From: Methanomicrobiales archaeon HGW-Methanomicrobiales-3
GTDB taxonomy: Archaea; Halobacteriota; Methanomicrobia; Methanomicrobiales; Methanospirillaceae
Direction of reading: 5' to 3'
Assembly (NCBI GenBank): GCA_002839605.1
Contig: PGYK01000013.1
Coordinates: 1-45,853 of the forward strand
DNA length: 45,853 nt
The notes under the pieces are model-generated. The model did no database searches, was not told the origin of the DNA, and saw only the letters and a list, made by a program, of their open reading frames with translations. Each line of letters begins with the position of its first letter. The stretch's first letter is position 1. The translations under genes were made by a program, and so were the position numbers. Of the stretch, positions 34,314 through 42,938 are shown one piece after another.

Positions 34314-35038
34314 TGATCGACGCAGGCGACCGGGTCCTTCTCGCAGGAGAAGGCAGGGAATTCTGGGTCAAAGCGGGTCCGGGAAAACTCGGCACCGACA
34401 AGGGCCAGCTTGACCTGGAGTCCATTGTCGGGAAATGTGGGGGGGACATCATCACCAGCCACAGCGGTGCGGAGTTCACGATCCGGATCCCGCGGCCAAC
34501 CGACTTTTTTGCGTTTGGCAAGCGATCGGGTGCGCCGATGCTGCCCAAGGATATCGGGCTTGTCATTGCCTATACCGGCATGAACCACAACGATGATGTC
34601 CTCGACGCTGGCACCGGCAGCGGGATTGCCGCCATCTACTTTGGCGGCGTGGCAAAGACCGTCAAGACCTACGAGATACGCCCGGAGTTCTCCGCGCTCG
34701 CGGTAAAGAACATCACCGAGGCAAAACTGCCAAACGTGGAAGCGGTTGCAAAGGACTTCCTTGATGCAGAGGGATCCTACGATGTGGTCCACCTCGATCT
34801 CCAGATCCAGCCGGAGCATGTGACCCATGCGTTTTCCCTGCTCCGGTCCGGCGGGTATCTTGCCGTGTACACCCCGTTCCTCGAACAGATGGCAATCGTG
34901 GTCGATGCCGCCACCCCGCTCTTCCGCGAGGTGCACACCCACGAGCTCATCGAGCGGGAGATGACCAGGTCCAAGCGGGGGACCCGGCCTTCAACCAGCG
35001 TGAGTCACTCGGGGTATGTGACGATCGCAAGGAAATAG
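34313..35038 (+). CDS. TrmI-like tRNA (adenine-N1) methyltransferase
   Basis: A 241-residue Rossmann methyltransferase with an N-terminal beta domain of the TrmI/Gcd14 family (about 1-75) and SAM motif LDAGTGSGIAAIYF (about 97-110). It ends in SVSHSGYVTIARK. In archaea TrmI makes m1A at tRNA positions 57/58. The motif IV position reads DLQIQPEHV rather than the common DLPxP. The start overlaps the NAC stop (TGATG). Confidence 0.85.
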   Translation: MIDAGDRVLLAGEGREFWVKAGPGKLGTDKGQLDLESIVGKCGGDIITSHSGAEFTIRIPRPTDFFAFGKRSGAPMLPKDIGLVIAYTGMNHNDDVLDAGTGSGIAAIYFGGVAKTVKTYEIRPEFSALAVKNITEAKLPNVEAVAKDFLDAEGSYDVVHLDLQIQPEHVTHAFSLLRSGGYLAVYTPFLEQMAIVVDAATPLFREVHTHELIEREMTRSKRGTRPSTSVSHSGYVTIARK

Positions 35039-35053
35039 AGAGAATATTTTTTG

Positions 35054-35214
35054 GTCTGAAAAAATCATTCCCAAAGTGTCCTTTTGTGGAATTGCGAGGG
35101 TGACCCCCTCTCTCCCCCAGAGGGGGAGGCACCCCAAGGGGGCAAGCCCCCTTGACCCCAAGTTCTATCATTCAGTTTCAGGTGCCCATATTTGGCCAGC
35201 TCCACGGGGCGAGG
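35054..35214 (+). repeat. Dispersed repeat R1, copy B
   Basis: Same orientation and high similarity to 20716-20880, including the GGGGGCAAGCCCCC palindrome. It lies directly downstream of the methyltransferase and upstream of an AT-rich gene. Confidence 0.85.
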
Positions 35215-35250
35215 ATATCAGCAGAAAAAATTTGATCGCGGTGTCGCACT

Positions 35251-36030
35251 TCATTTTTGATCTAACGGAATGCATCGTAATAGAATGATTTCACCGATAA
35301 TCGTAACGATAAACAGGGTGCCAAGATATCCAATAATATACCATGAAAATTCCATGGGCGTTATCGAAGGGATGTACCTGGAAAAAAATGTGAGATAAGA
35401 TTGACTCGAAAAGTAATCTGAACAATACAGCAGGAGTAAAAAGAGAACTGTCCCAATAATCAATGTGGAGAAAAAGGATGATACATCATCTTTGATTTTT
35501 TGAATTTCCTGGGGTTTACCATAAAATGGTTTCATAACCACGAAATATCCTTTTAAATAAGATATGCCGTAGCGTGTTGGATTCCCAATCAATCTTAATG
35601 TAATGAAAAGACCCGGAATTATTGATAATGCAATAATGAATCCGATATCAATATCTGCAAATTGTCCATTGATTTTCAATGTTGAGGGATTTAGTAAGTA
35701 AAGTATTGTCAATAACATCGGTAATGTCAAGAGAAAATTGTATATGAAAACCAGAATGATTTTTTTCCAAAATGTTTCGCCTTCATCTTTAGAATCCGTT
35801 TTCAATTTATGATAAGTGCATAATATCGAAACTGCTTTGGAAATTCCCGGGATCAATCCATAGAATATCAAAAAAATCGCAACTGATACAATGAGGAATG
35901 CGGCAATGATAATGAAAATAAATCCACTAATTATTGACGACGCGATAAGGACAAGTGGATTAATGATTGCCAATATCCCTAAAAAAATCAAGAGAAATCC
36001 ACCAATCAAAATTATCCCTTTATTCACCAT
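35251..36030 (-). CDS. AT-rich multi-pass membrane protein of unknown function
   Basis: A 259-residue protein with about six hydrophobic helices (two at about 5-60, then near 85-110, 125-150, 185-205 and 230-250). The helices are Ile/Leu/Phe-rich; the only soluble part is short and charged (KTDSKDEGETFWKK). It might be a small DUF-type permease-like protein; no family is recognised. Codon choice and base content are clearly more AT-rich than those of all neighbours, suggesting recent acquisition. It lies between R1 and R3 repeats, which at the other locus sit side by side. Confidence 0.75.
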   Translation of the reverse strand: MVNKGIILIGGFLLIFLGILAIINPLVLIASSIISGFIFIIIAAFLIVSVAIFLIFYGLIPGISKAVSILCTYHKLKTDSKDEGETFWKKIILVFIYNFLLTLPMLLTILYLLNPSTLKINGQFADIDIGFIIALSIIPGLFITLRLIGNPTRYGISYLKGYFVVMKPFYGKPQEIQKIKDDVSSFFSTLIIGTVLFLLLLYCSDYFSSQSYLTFFSRYIPSITPMEFSWYIIGYLGTLFIVTIIGEIILLRCIPLDQK

Positions 36031-36079
36031 GTTAATTTTCTTATGGAATAAATGAGAAGATTAGGTTTTCTTTCCATAG

Positions 36080-36138
36080 GCCCCCGCGAGGGCGGCGGCA
36101 GCTTTCTTTTCGGGGGCATGGGGGCATCCGCCCCCATC
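36080..36138 (+). repeat. GC-rich dispersed repeat R3, copy B
   Basis: Matches 21070-21140, with the hairpin TGGGGGC/GCCCCCA at 36119-36136 (loop ATCC). Confidence 0.75.
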
Positions 36139-36203
36139 TTGACGGTTGAGGATTTGTGAGGGCTTTTTCACTAAAGCATAGCGCTTAGCCAAATTCTCTT
36201 TTC

Positions 36204-36320
36204 TGTACCCACGCGACCCCCCAACACCATACATCTACAAATTTTCACAAACAAACGACGTAAAATCCCATCTTTTTCGCACATTTTTCATAAGCGACAT
36301 GGGGGGGTCGCGTGGGTACA
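36204..36320. repeat. Perfect 19-base inverted repeat
   Basis: TGTACCCACGCGACCCCCC (36204-36222) and its exact reverse complement (36302-36320) enclose 79 AT-rich bases. A third copy in direct orientation lies at 36456-36474 with one mismatch. No gene is visible between the arms. Confidence 0.85.
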
Positions 36321-36455
36321 AAAAAAAATTTGGGCCAGGAACCGCAGGGTCTGGGGACTCGCAGGTACTCACTATTTGTGGTAAAATTACGACAGAAACA
36401 ACGAACACCACAGCCCAAACCTGCCAGTCTTCGGATCATGAGCCACACACCGGTT

Positions 36456-36474
36456 TGTACCCATGCGACCCCCC
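36456..36474 (+). repeat. Third copy of the 19-base motif
   Basis: Matches the left arm at 36204-36222 in 18 of 19 bases; similarity continues loosely for another 12 bases (ACCATACA/ACCCATACA). Position is about 100 bases before the next gene. Confidence 0.75.
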
Positions 36475-36570
36475 TCATCACCCATACACAAGACCACCAA
36501 AGATTTATCGATCCCTCTCATTCCCGTACAGGAAAACACCCTGCAGACAACGTAATTCATTACAGAACAT

Positions 36571-37092
36571 ATGAAGGCAGATCAAAGCATGACCCATTTC
36601 CGCTTACAACCCGGATCAAAGAGTATAACGCGAAAACTCAAACACCCGTTTACGGACAGCGCGACATTCTCCCGAGTGATCCGGGCGCTTGTTGCAAAAA
36701 ACCCGCTCGGCTGCACGTCATACTATGCCATACGGAAGAACTTCCCGCCGATCATGCCGGTACGCGAACGGTACACGGCAAAATTTGTCTACCTTGACGG
36801 AACCGGAAAGCAGGTGGGAACCAGCTCGGAGGTGTACGATTCCATCGACGGTTACGAGACCGGCATCGCCTCCATGATCACCAACATGGCAAACATTGCC
36901 GCCCACCGCGGGAAAGCAAAACACAAAAAAGAGGCCGATCTCTTTTCTGTCACGCTGAAATGCCACGATCCTTCCGGGGAACTCTATTTCCTGAGTCTTG
37001 CCCGTGACAGGATCACGGTCTCATCGTACACGGACGATGCAATCCGCAGACGCGTGGAGGTCTGGGCTGAGAGCGTGCCGGAATTACAATAA
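36571..37092 (+). CDS. Hypothetical protein
   Basis: A 173-residue soluble protein I do not recognise. It has a basic N-terminus (HFRLQPGSKSITRKLKHPF), a central mixed region (YTAKFVYLDGTGKQVGTSSEVYDSIDGYETGIASM), and a C-terminal strand-rich part (LFSVTLKCHDPSGELYFLSLARDRITVSSY). No signal, membrane segment or metal motif. No Shine-Dalgarno site precedes either ATG (36571 or 36589). It stands downstream of the inverted-repeat region. Confidence 0.6.
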   Translation: MKADQSMTHFRLQPGSKSITRKLKHPFTDSATFSRVIRALVAKNPLGCTSYYAIRKNFPPIMPVRERYTAKFVYLDGTGKQVGTSSEVYDSIDGYETGIASMITNMANIAAHRGKAKHKKEADLFSVTLKCHDPSGELYFLSLARDRITVSSYTDDAIRRRVEVWAESVPELQ

Positions 37093-37154
37093 GGATTTTT
37101 ATAAAAACGCGGAGCGGAGGTTGAGCCCTTTTTACCATTCCCCAACCGGGTTTC

Positions 37155-37928
37155 TCAATCCTTCCGGTATAACGCCCCGCTCCGCACAATCTTCTTTTTC
37201 ACTGTCTCCCATGTCGGCGTAATGAGGAAACTCTCCTCCATATACCTGACCATCTTCACAAACCGCTTCATCGGAAACGCAATCGTCATCACGTCCAGCG
37301 GCACGCACTTACGGGCAGAAGGGTCGAACATCCCCATGACCACTTTCGGGTCATCCTTCTGCTGCTCAAGCCACGGGTAATAGACAATCGAGCTGCACCC
37401 GGAACCCATCGGGCAGATGACCGCGCCCGGGTCGGCCCGGTCAAAATTCGCCAGCGTGAAGAGACCGCTCATGACCTCGGGCCGGGCAAAGAAGATCACA
37501 ACCTCCGGGCAGTCTTCCTCCGTGAGCTGGTCCCAGCGGGTGAAGACGAGTCGTTTTCCGGCTGCATCGAACGGGAGAATCTGCTTCTCCCATGCAGCCA
37601 CGATCTCCGGGGTCTGCTTGTACCGTTCCCCCTCAACAACGCCCTCCTTGCCGGAAGAGAGAAAATGGTAAAAGTTGGGCGGGCGCTCCTGCGCGTAGCC
37701 GGTATACATCCTCCCCCCGCCGCAGGTCACCGAACCCGAATCGAACGCAAGCGGGGTGCCGTTCCTGGCCCGGCCGAGCTGGCAGACGATGCAGCGCCAG
37801 CCCCCGGGCGGGGGAACGGGCAGAGCGGCGCCGGGGCTGTTCCGGTATTCAAGGGCAAGCGGGAGGTCTGCGCCCGGGAAGTACTGCTGCCACAGGGCCG
37901 TGAACCTGTCGCGGAGTGAGATGTCCAT
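37155..37928 (-). CDS. DUF169-family protein
   Basis: A 257-residue DUF169 protein. Features: LPLALEYRNSPGAALPV, a cysteine in CIVCQLGRARNG, FDSGSVTCGGGRMYTGY, and the second cysteine pair CPMGSGCSS. The conserved Cys residues may bind a cofactor or metal; the family has no established function. A TATA box (37953-37960) about 29 bases before the ATG implies a leaderless transcript. Confidence 0.85.
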   Translation of the reverse strand: MDISLRDRFTALWQQYFPGADLPLALEYRNSPGAALPVPPPGGWRCIVCQLGRARNGTPLAFDSGSVTCGGGRMYTGYAQERPPNFYHFLSSGKEGVVEGERYKQTPEIVAAWEKQILPFDAAGKRLVFTRWDQLTEEDCPEVVIFFARPEVMSGLFTLANFDRADPGAVICPMGSGCSSIVYYPWLEQQKDDPKVVMGMFDPSARKCVPLDVMTIAFPMKRFVKMVRYMEESFLITPTWETVKKKIVRSGALYRKD

Positions 37929-37952
37929 GTATGGCAGTGATTATTTCTTTAG

Positions 37953-37960
37953 ATTTATAG
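37953..37960 (-). promoter_or_regulatory. TATA box of the DUF169 gene
   Basis: CTATAAAT on the minus strand; transcription would start about 3 bases before the ATG at 37928. Confidence 0.5.
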
Positions 37961-38205
37961 GTAGTGGAGAGACACAACCTGCCGGTCACCGGGACCGGCC
38001 AACTGATAAGATATAATTCTGGCACTTCCGACTCTATTGATACCTGCAGGTTAACTCACCCACATTATCAGCGCTAATAAGAATATCCACATCGCATACC
38101 CTGCCGCGATCTCCCCATCCAGCCGACAATCACGAGAAAATTCGTAATTACAGGTAGTAAAAATCACAGGATCATGTAAAACCCGGAGATTGATTGCAAA
38201 AGAAA

Positions 38206-39321
38206 TCAGGAGTTCTCTTTTTTCGAAGTACTGTCCCAGATTCGGGTATCTTTTCCCATGTTCAGCAGGCCCACGAAAAGGTAGAATTGGTTCACGACAA
38301 AAGCGTTCAAGAGGTTCTCCCGCCAGATAATCCCCACGATGACCACTAAACACGCCAGTACCAGTGGGACAAGGGGATATGCGGAATACAATCCTGCTGC
38401 AATAAACAGCAACGATGTAAAGAACAGGGTTGGCGTACAGATACACATGAACAGACGCAGGGGATAGAACAAGCGCGTGAACGGCCGGTTCATACCAAGA
38501 AGGTCAAGATTTGCAAGGGTTGCCTCGATCAGCCGCTTGGCTCGCCGGATCTTCTGGCGGTACTGGACAGAGAAACTTGAGGGAATATCCTCAAATACCA
38601 TGGCCCGCCGTTCGTATACTGCCCGATACCCTTTCCGGATCGCTTCGAATGCAGTATTAGCATCATCCGAACCCCGCTTATCATCGATCCGCCGGATCAG
38701 ATCCGTGCGGAACGCAACAAGGGCCCCATTAAAATTATAGGTAGAATCAACCGCGCTTTCCCAGTCGCACATGCGCCCGTAATAAGACCGATAGGCACCT
38801 TCGAGTTTCGTGGTATTATTCTCATTTTTACGAGGGCTGAGTTCCCCGGTAACCGCGGCAATTGCCGGATCGCTCATGAGTCTCCCGGTAAGGTAGTTCA
38901 GGGAATCGGGTTCGAAGAAAACATCAGCATCGGTGGTCACGATGATCGGGTATCGGGCCCGTTTCATGGCATGATTGTATGAACGGTTTGTCCCCAGTCT
39001 CTCCGGATTTGCGATCAAGGTAAATTCAAATCCAGATTTCTCAAGGCAAGCCTTTGCCCGGGGAAGTGTTTGATCGGAGGAAAAATCATCGATGAAGATG
39101 ATCTCGCAGGCATCCTTTGGGTAATGGCATTGCATCAGGTTTGCAACCCGTGCCTCAACTACCGACTCCTCGTTAAAAGCTGACATGATCATCGTGATTT
39201 GAGGGTATATATCAGGAAAACTGGTTTCAGTTGACTTTTTCCCAAATGAGATGCCAAGCAGGTAGACCCCATAAGGACTGAGTGCGATGATGAGAAGGGC
39301 AATGCCAATTACCAAAAACAT
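38206..39321 (-). CDS. Family 2 glycosyltransferase, membrane-anchored
   Basis: A 371-residue GT2 enzyme. An N-terminal membrane helix (about 3-22) is followed by the GT-A domain: MIMSAFNEESVVEARVANL, IIFIDDFSSDQT, ERLGTNRSYNHAMKRA, TTDADVFFEPDSL (the DxD site), and a Q-x3-RAKR motif (YRQKIRRAKRL). Two or three membrane helices end the protein (about 285-350). Such enzymes transfer sugars from nucleotide donors in surface polysaccharide synthesis. It is the first of a group of sugar genes. Confidence 0.88.
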   Translation of the reverse strand: MFLVIGIALLIIALSPYGVYLLGISFGKKSTETSFPDIYPQITMIMSAFNEESVVEARVANLMQCHYPKDACEIIFIDDFSSDQTLPRAKACLEKSGFEFTLIANPERLGTNRSYNHAMKRARYPIIVTTDADVFFEPDSLNYLTGRLMSDPAIAAVTGELSPRKNENNTTKLEGAYRSYYGRMCDWESAVDSTYNFNGALVAFRTDLIRRIDDKRGSDDANTAFEAIRKGYRAVYERRAMVFEDIPSSFSVQYRQKIRRAKRLIEATLANLDLLGMNRPFTRLFYPLRLFMCICTPTLFFTSLLFIAAGLYSAYPLVPLVLACLVVIVGIIWRENLLNAFVVNQFYLFVGLLNMGKDTRIWDSTSKKENS

Positions 39322-39455
39322 TCTCTTAAGTGTATTTCGGGGACGAATTTATACATTAGCAAAAAAACCAAAAGGGCTCGCTTTTTACTATCCGCCAGTG
39401 AATTCTGATATTCAATCACGATTCATCGATGAAATATGGATGTTCCCTAAAGCCA

Positions 39456-39465
39456 ATATTTATTG
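39456..39465 (+). promoter_or_regulatory. TATA box of the carbamoyltransferase gene
   Basis: AATATTTATT, centred about 32 bases before ATG 39493. Confidence 0.45.
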
Positions 39466-39492
39466 ATCTTTAACCGCAACATGTGGAACAAC

Positions 39493-41193
39493 ATGAGTGA
39501 TCCTATCCGCGTGCTGGGAATCCACGATAATCACAATGCATCGGTCTGCTTACTTGAAGATGGGAAGATCCTCTTCAGTCTTCAGGAAGAGCGCCTGAAT
39601 GGCATAAAAAATTTTAACGGGTTCCCGAAGAATGCCCTGCTGCGGGCACTGGAACTGCACAGGATCGGTCTTGAGGATATCGATTTTTTCGCATTCGGGA
39701 CGCGCCATAACCCGGCATGGAAAGACAGCAGAGCAACAAAGGATCAGTATGCCTCACCGGTCTGGAAGAAGTATTGTGCAGATTTTTTCAAGGCATCCCC
39801 GTTCTTTGGCATTTACAAATCATATAAAGCAAAGAGCAGGGAGAAATATCTCGCGGGGCAGGGGATCCGTAAAGATACGATCCGTTCATACGATCACCAT
39901 ACAGCACATGCTGCAGCTGCGCTCCATTGCAGCGGGTTTTCCGGAAGGACGCTTATCCTTACGCTAGATGGGGGGGGCGATGATGCCTGTTCCGGGGTAT
40001 TTATCAGCGAGAATGGGAACATTACACAGGTTGCACGAACGCCTGAAGGGAATTCCATCGGGAATATCTATGCAGTTTCTACCTTTTACATGGGTATGAC
40101 ACCCCTTGAGCATGAATACAAACTCATGGGGATGGCCCCATACTCCCAGGAAAAGTATTTTTCCGGCATTACCCGGTCCCTCCAGGGGCTTCTTACTGTT
40201 GATGGGACACGATTCAAGCGCTCAACACTTGCTACCACAGTAAATTCTCTCAGCAGTCTTGAGAAGATTTATCGCAACCAGCGGTTCGATGCTGTTTGCG
40301 GGGGCCTGCAGGACTTCACGGAACGCCTTGTTGTGCAGTGGGTGAAAAATGCCATTCACGAAACCGGCATTCACCGGGTCTGCCTTGCCGGGGGGGTTTT
40401 CATGAATGTAAAGCTGAATAAACTCATTGCTGAACTTCCCGAAATAGAGAACCTATTCGTAATGCCATCCTGCGGTGACGAGAGCAACGCAATCGGGGCT
40501 TCTTTCCTTGCCTATAACGATTATTGCTCATCACATGGGCAGGAAATGAAAACAACACCACTGTCTGATCTCTATCTTGGCGAGTCCTTCGATACATCGG
40601 TGATCAGAAACGAAATCCAGAAAGCGGGCTTCCAGTACCAGACTGAAGCCAATATCAATCAGTATGTTGCCGAGATGCTTGCCGAAAACCGGATCATAGC
40701 ACGCTGCTCGGGCCGCTCGGAATGGGGTGCACGGGCGCTCGGGAACCGGTCGATTCTCGCAAATCCAGAATCATTTGAGACGGTGTCGAAGATCAACGAT
40801 GCTATCAAGATGCGGGACTTCTGGATGCCATTTGCCGGGACGGTCCCCGAACATGCAATGGACACCTATCTGAAAAATCCAAAGAAGATTCCTTCACCCT
40901 ACATGATGCTTGCATTCGATACAACGGATAAACGCAGGTCGATACGGGCGGCAACCCATCCTAAGGATAAGACAATCAGGCCTCAGATCCTCATACGTGA
41001 ACAGAACCGGGACTATTATTCACTCATCGAGAACTTCTCAAAACTCACCGGCACCTGCTGTGTACTGAATACCTCGTTCAACCTTCACGGGTCCCCCATG
41101 GTCTATCACCCGAAAGAGGCACTTGATACCCTCAAAAACAGTGATCTGGACGTTCTGGTAATGGATAATCTCGTTGTAACAAAAAAACCCTGA
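39493..41193 (+). CDS. NodU/CmcH-family carbamoyltransferase
   Basis: A 566-residue carbamoyltransferase. N-terminal Kae1-like (ASKHA) domain with RVLGIHDNHNASVCLLEDG, SYDHHTAHAAAAL, LTLDGGGDDACSG; C-terminal domain with CSGRSEWGARALGNRSILA and NTSFNLHGSP. Family members use carbamoyl phosphate and ATP to carbamoylate hydroxyls of sugars or antibiotics. Next to sugar genes it most likely decorates a surface glycan. ATG 39493 follows the TATA element; ATG 39481 in the same frame is an alternative. Confidence 0.9.
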   Translation: MSDPIRVLGIHDNHNASVCLLEDGKILFSLQEERLNGIKNFNGFPKNALLRALELHRIGLEDIDFFAFGTRHNPAWKDSRATKDQYASPVWKKYCADFFKASPFFGIYKSYKAKSREKYLAGQGIRKDTIRSYDHHTAHAAAALHCSGFSGRTLILTLDGGGDDACSGVFISENGNITQVARTPEGNSIGNIYAVSTFYMGMTPLEHEYKLMGMAPYSQEKYFSGITRSLQGLLTVDGTRFKRSTLATTVNSLSSLEKIYRNQRFDAVCGGLQDFTERLVVQWVKNAIHETGIHRVCLAGGVFMNVKLNKLIAELPEIENLFVMPSCGDESNAIGASFLAYNDYCSSHGQEMKTTPLSDLYLGESFDTSVIRNEIQKAGFQYQTEANINQYVAEMLAENRIIARCSGRSEWGARALGNRSILANPESFETVSKINDAIKMRDFWMPFAGTVPEHAMDTYLKNPKKIPSPYMMLAFDTTDKRRSIRAATHPKDKTIRPQILIREQNRDYYSLIENFSKLTGTCCVLNTSFNLHGSPMVYHPKEALDTLKNSDLDVLVMDNLVVTKKP

Positions 41194-41221
41194 AAAAAAG
41201 GTAAAAACGGTACCTTTTTTT
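41193..41221. terminator. Bidirectional terminator between convergent genes
   Basis: A perfect 11-bp stem, AAAAAAAGGTA (41193-41203) with TACCTTTTTTT (41211-41221) and a 7-base loop, overlaps the stop regions of two convergent genes. T runs form on both transcripts. Confidence 0.75.
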
Positions 41222-42467
41222 ACAATGTTCTATAATTGAAGAGATTCCTGAATTCGGAATCTTTGTAAAATACCCCTTTTATGTCGATGAAGAGTGTGTC
41301 CGGGCTTGCAAGGTGCCGTAACTCCCCGTTTAACCCATCAAGGAACTGTTTATGGGGAACGGCAAGGACCAGGCAATCAACGTGTTTTTCCAGTTCACTC
41401 AAGGGAATAACCCCAAGATCGCTGATTTCATCTGGAGTCAGCAGGGGATCATACCCGTATACGGTTATGGCATGCCCTTTCAGTGTTTTGATAAGCACAG
41501 ACACCGGATTATCACGGGTATCTGCAACATTCTCTTTATAGGTCAATCCAAGTATCGTGACTTCGGCCACAGACGGTTTTTTCTTACGGACGGTAAGATC
41601 ATCGAGGATCATTCCCGAAATAAACGGGATCATGTGATCATTGGTTGACCTGCCGGTGAGGATTATCTGAGGATTATACCCATTTTTTTTAGCTGTATAT
41701 GCAAGGAAATAGGGCACGGTCGGTATGCAGTGCCCGCCCACAATGCCGGGAGTATAATGGTGGAAATTCCACTTTGTTTCAGCTGCTTCAAGAACATCTT
41801 TTGTATTTATTCCGATTTTACTGAAGATATAGGACAACTCGTTTATCAGAGCAATATTAACATCCCGCTGGATATTCTCTACAACTTTTGCCGCCTCAGC
41901 CGTGCGGATGTCCTTGGCAGGATAAACCGTTGTGATCAGGCTGTACAACGCTGCCATATCCTCAGTGGTCTCCTTGTCCATGCCTGCAATTATCTTGGTT
42001 GTTTTTGAAAGGACGTGGACATCGTCACCGGGATTGATGCGTTCGGGAGAGTATCCGATCTTAAAACCAATCCCGCACGTGGAGCCGGATTCTTTCTCCA
42101 GAATCGGTTGCAGGACATCTTCCGTGACACCAGGATAGACGGTAGATTCCAGGATTACAACGGCACCTTTTTTTAATTGTTTTCCAACTGTGGCTGCAGC
42201 TGATTTTACATACGACAGATCCGGTTCATTGTTGTTTGTAAGGAGAGTCGGAACACAGATCATGACAAAATCTGCATCGTGAATCCGCGTAGGATCTGAG
42301 GTAACGTGAATTTTTGTCGGTGTTTTTCTGATATTGTCGATCTTATTTGTATCGATGTCAAAACCGATGGTTTTTACGTGATGAGAGAAGGCTTCAGCCA
42401 AGGGAAGCCCGACATATCCCAACCCGACAACACATACGGTTTTACTGGTAACTGGCAACGGTTCCAT
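41220..42467 (-). CDS. UDP-sugar 6-dehydrogenase (WecC/TviB type)
   Basis: A 415-residue nucleotide-sugar dehydrogenase. NAD site VVGLGYVGLPLAEAF (about 13-27), STVYPGVTED, the catalytic Cys in GIVGGHCIPTVPYFLAY (about 250-266), and a C-terminal UDP-binding domain (LTYKENVADTRDNP). It oxidises a UDP-N-acetylhexosamine or glucose to the uronate. The common VDP after GGHCI is TVP here, so substrate assignment is open. Its start faces the MBOAT remnant. Confidence 0.9.
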   Translation of the reverse strand: MEPLPVTSKTVCVVGLGYVGLPLAEAFSHHVKTIGFDIDTNKIDNIRKTPTKIHVTSDPTRIHDADFVMICVPTLLTNNNEPDLSYVKSAAATVGKQLKKGAVVILESTVYPGVTEDVLQPILEKESGSTCGIGFKIGYSPERINPGDDVHVLSKTTKIIAGMDKETTEDMAALYSLITTVYPAKDIRTAEAAKVVENIQRDVNIALINELSYIFSKIGINTKDVLEAAETKWNFHHYTPGIVGGHCIPTVPYFLAYTAKKNGYNPQIILTGRSTNDHMIPFISGMILDDLTVRKKKPSVAEVTILGLTYKENVADTRDNPVSVLIKTLKGHAITVYGYDPLLTPDEISDLGVIPLSELEKHVDCLVLAVPHKQFLDGLNGELRHLASPDTLFIDIKGVFYKDSEFRNLFNYRTL

Positions 42468-42632
42468 GGAAATGTCTCCTCATTGATATGAAAAATTCAA
42501 GAAGACGATTATGTTTTGTGTATTGGAGTATATGCTCTCTTCATTTAAGTACGTTTTAACTGCCATTCTGAAAAGGACAACGCCTCTGGTCCCAAATATT
42601 CAAAATCTATCTTTACCCATAATTAAAAAAAA

Positions 42633-42806
42633 TCAGAACTGGAAGTAGATGAATTCCGAACTCCGGCTTGGTGCAAGGCAGAAGATGAGAAGCACAACGA
42701 TGATGAGATACATCCCCCAGTATCCGATCTGTAAATGGGAGAGATAATCAACAAGATCAAACCAGCCAACCGACCTGAATGAGTCAATGATGAGGTGCTT
42801 TCGTGT
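42633..42806 (-). pseudogene. MBOAT-family O-acyltransferase, C-terminal remnant
   Basis: An open stretch of 57 codons without a start, ending at TGA 42633-42635. It gives HLIIDSFRSVGWFDLVDYLS, a membrane helix (YLIIVVLLIFCLAP), and the ending SSEFIYFQF, which is the typical C-terminus of AlgI-like MBOAT acyltransferases. A TGA lies just upstream (42807-42809) and no further MBOAT motifs are seen up to the DegT gene. It seems to be the tail of a deleted gene for glycan acylation. Identification rests on the end motif and context. Confidence 0.5.
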
Positions 42807-42938
42807 TCACTACTGAGATAACCATCAATCATTTTTGTAGGGTCGGTAAACCCAGATTGCGGTACTATTTCGAATGAGTGATCTACTTTCGAAAAAATGC
42901 AAAACACGTCATATTTAGTCAACAACGCCATTCGGGAT

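Noticed and set aside
36245-36481. Minus-strand frame through the inverted repeat
   Set aside because: Its apparent sequence comes from the repeated motif itself; no start signal.
42810-42931. Upstream part of the 102-codon minus-strand frame next to the MBOAT remnant
   Set aside because: It may contain decayed MBOAT sequence, but I see no motif, and the frame changes before the recognisable tail.
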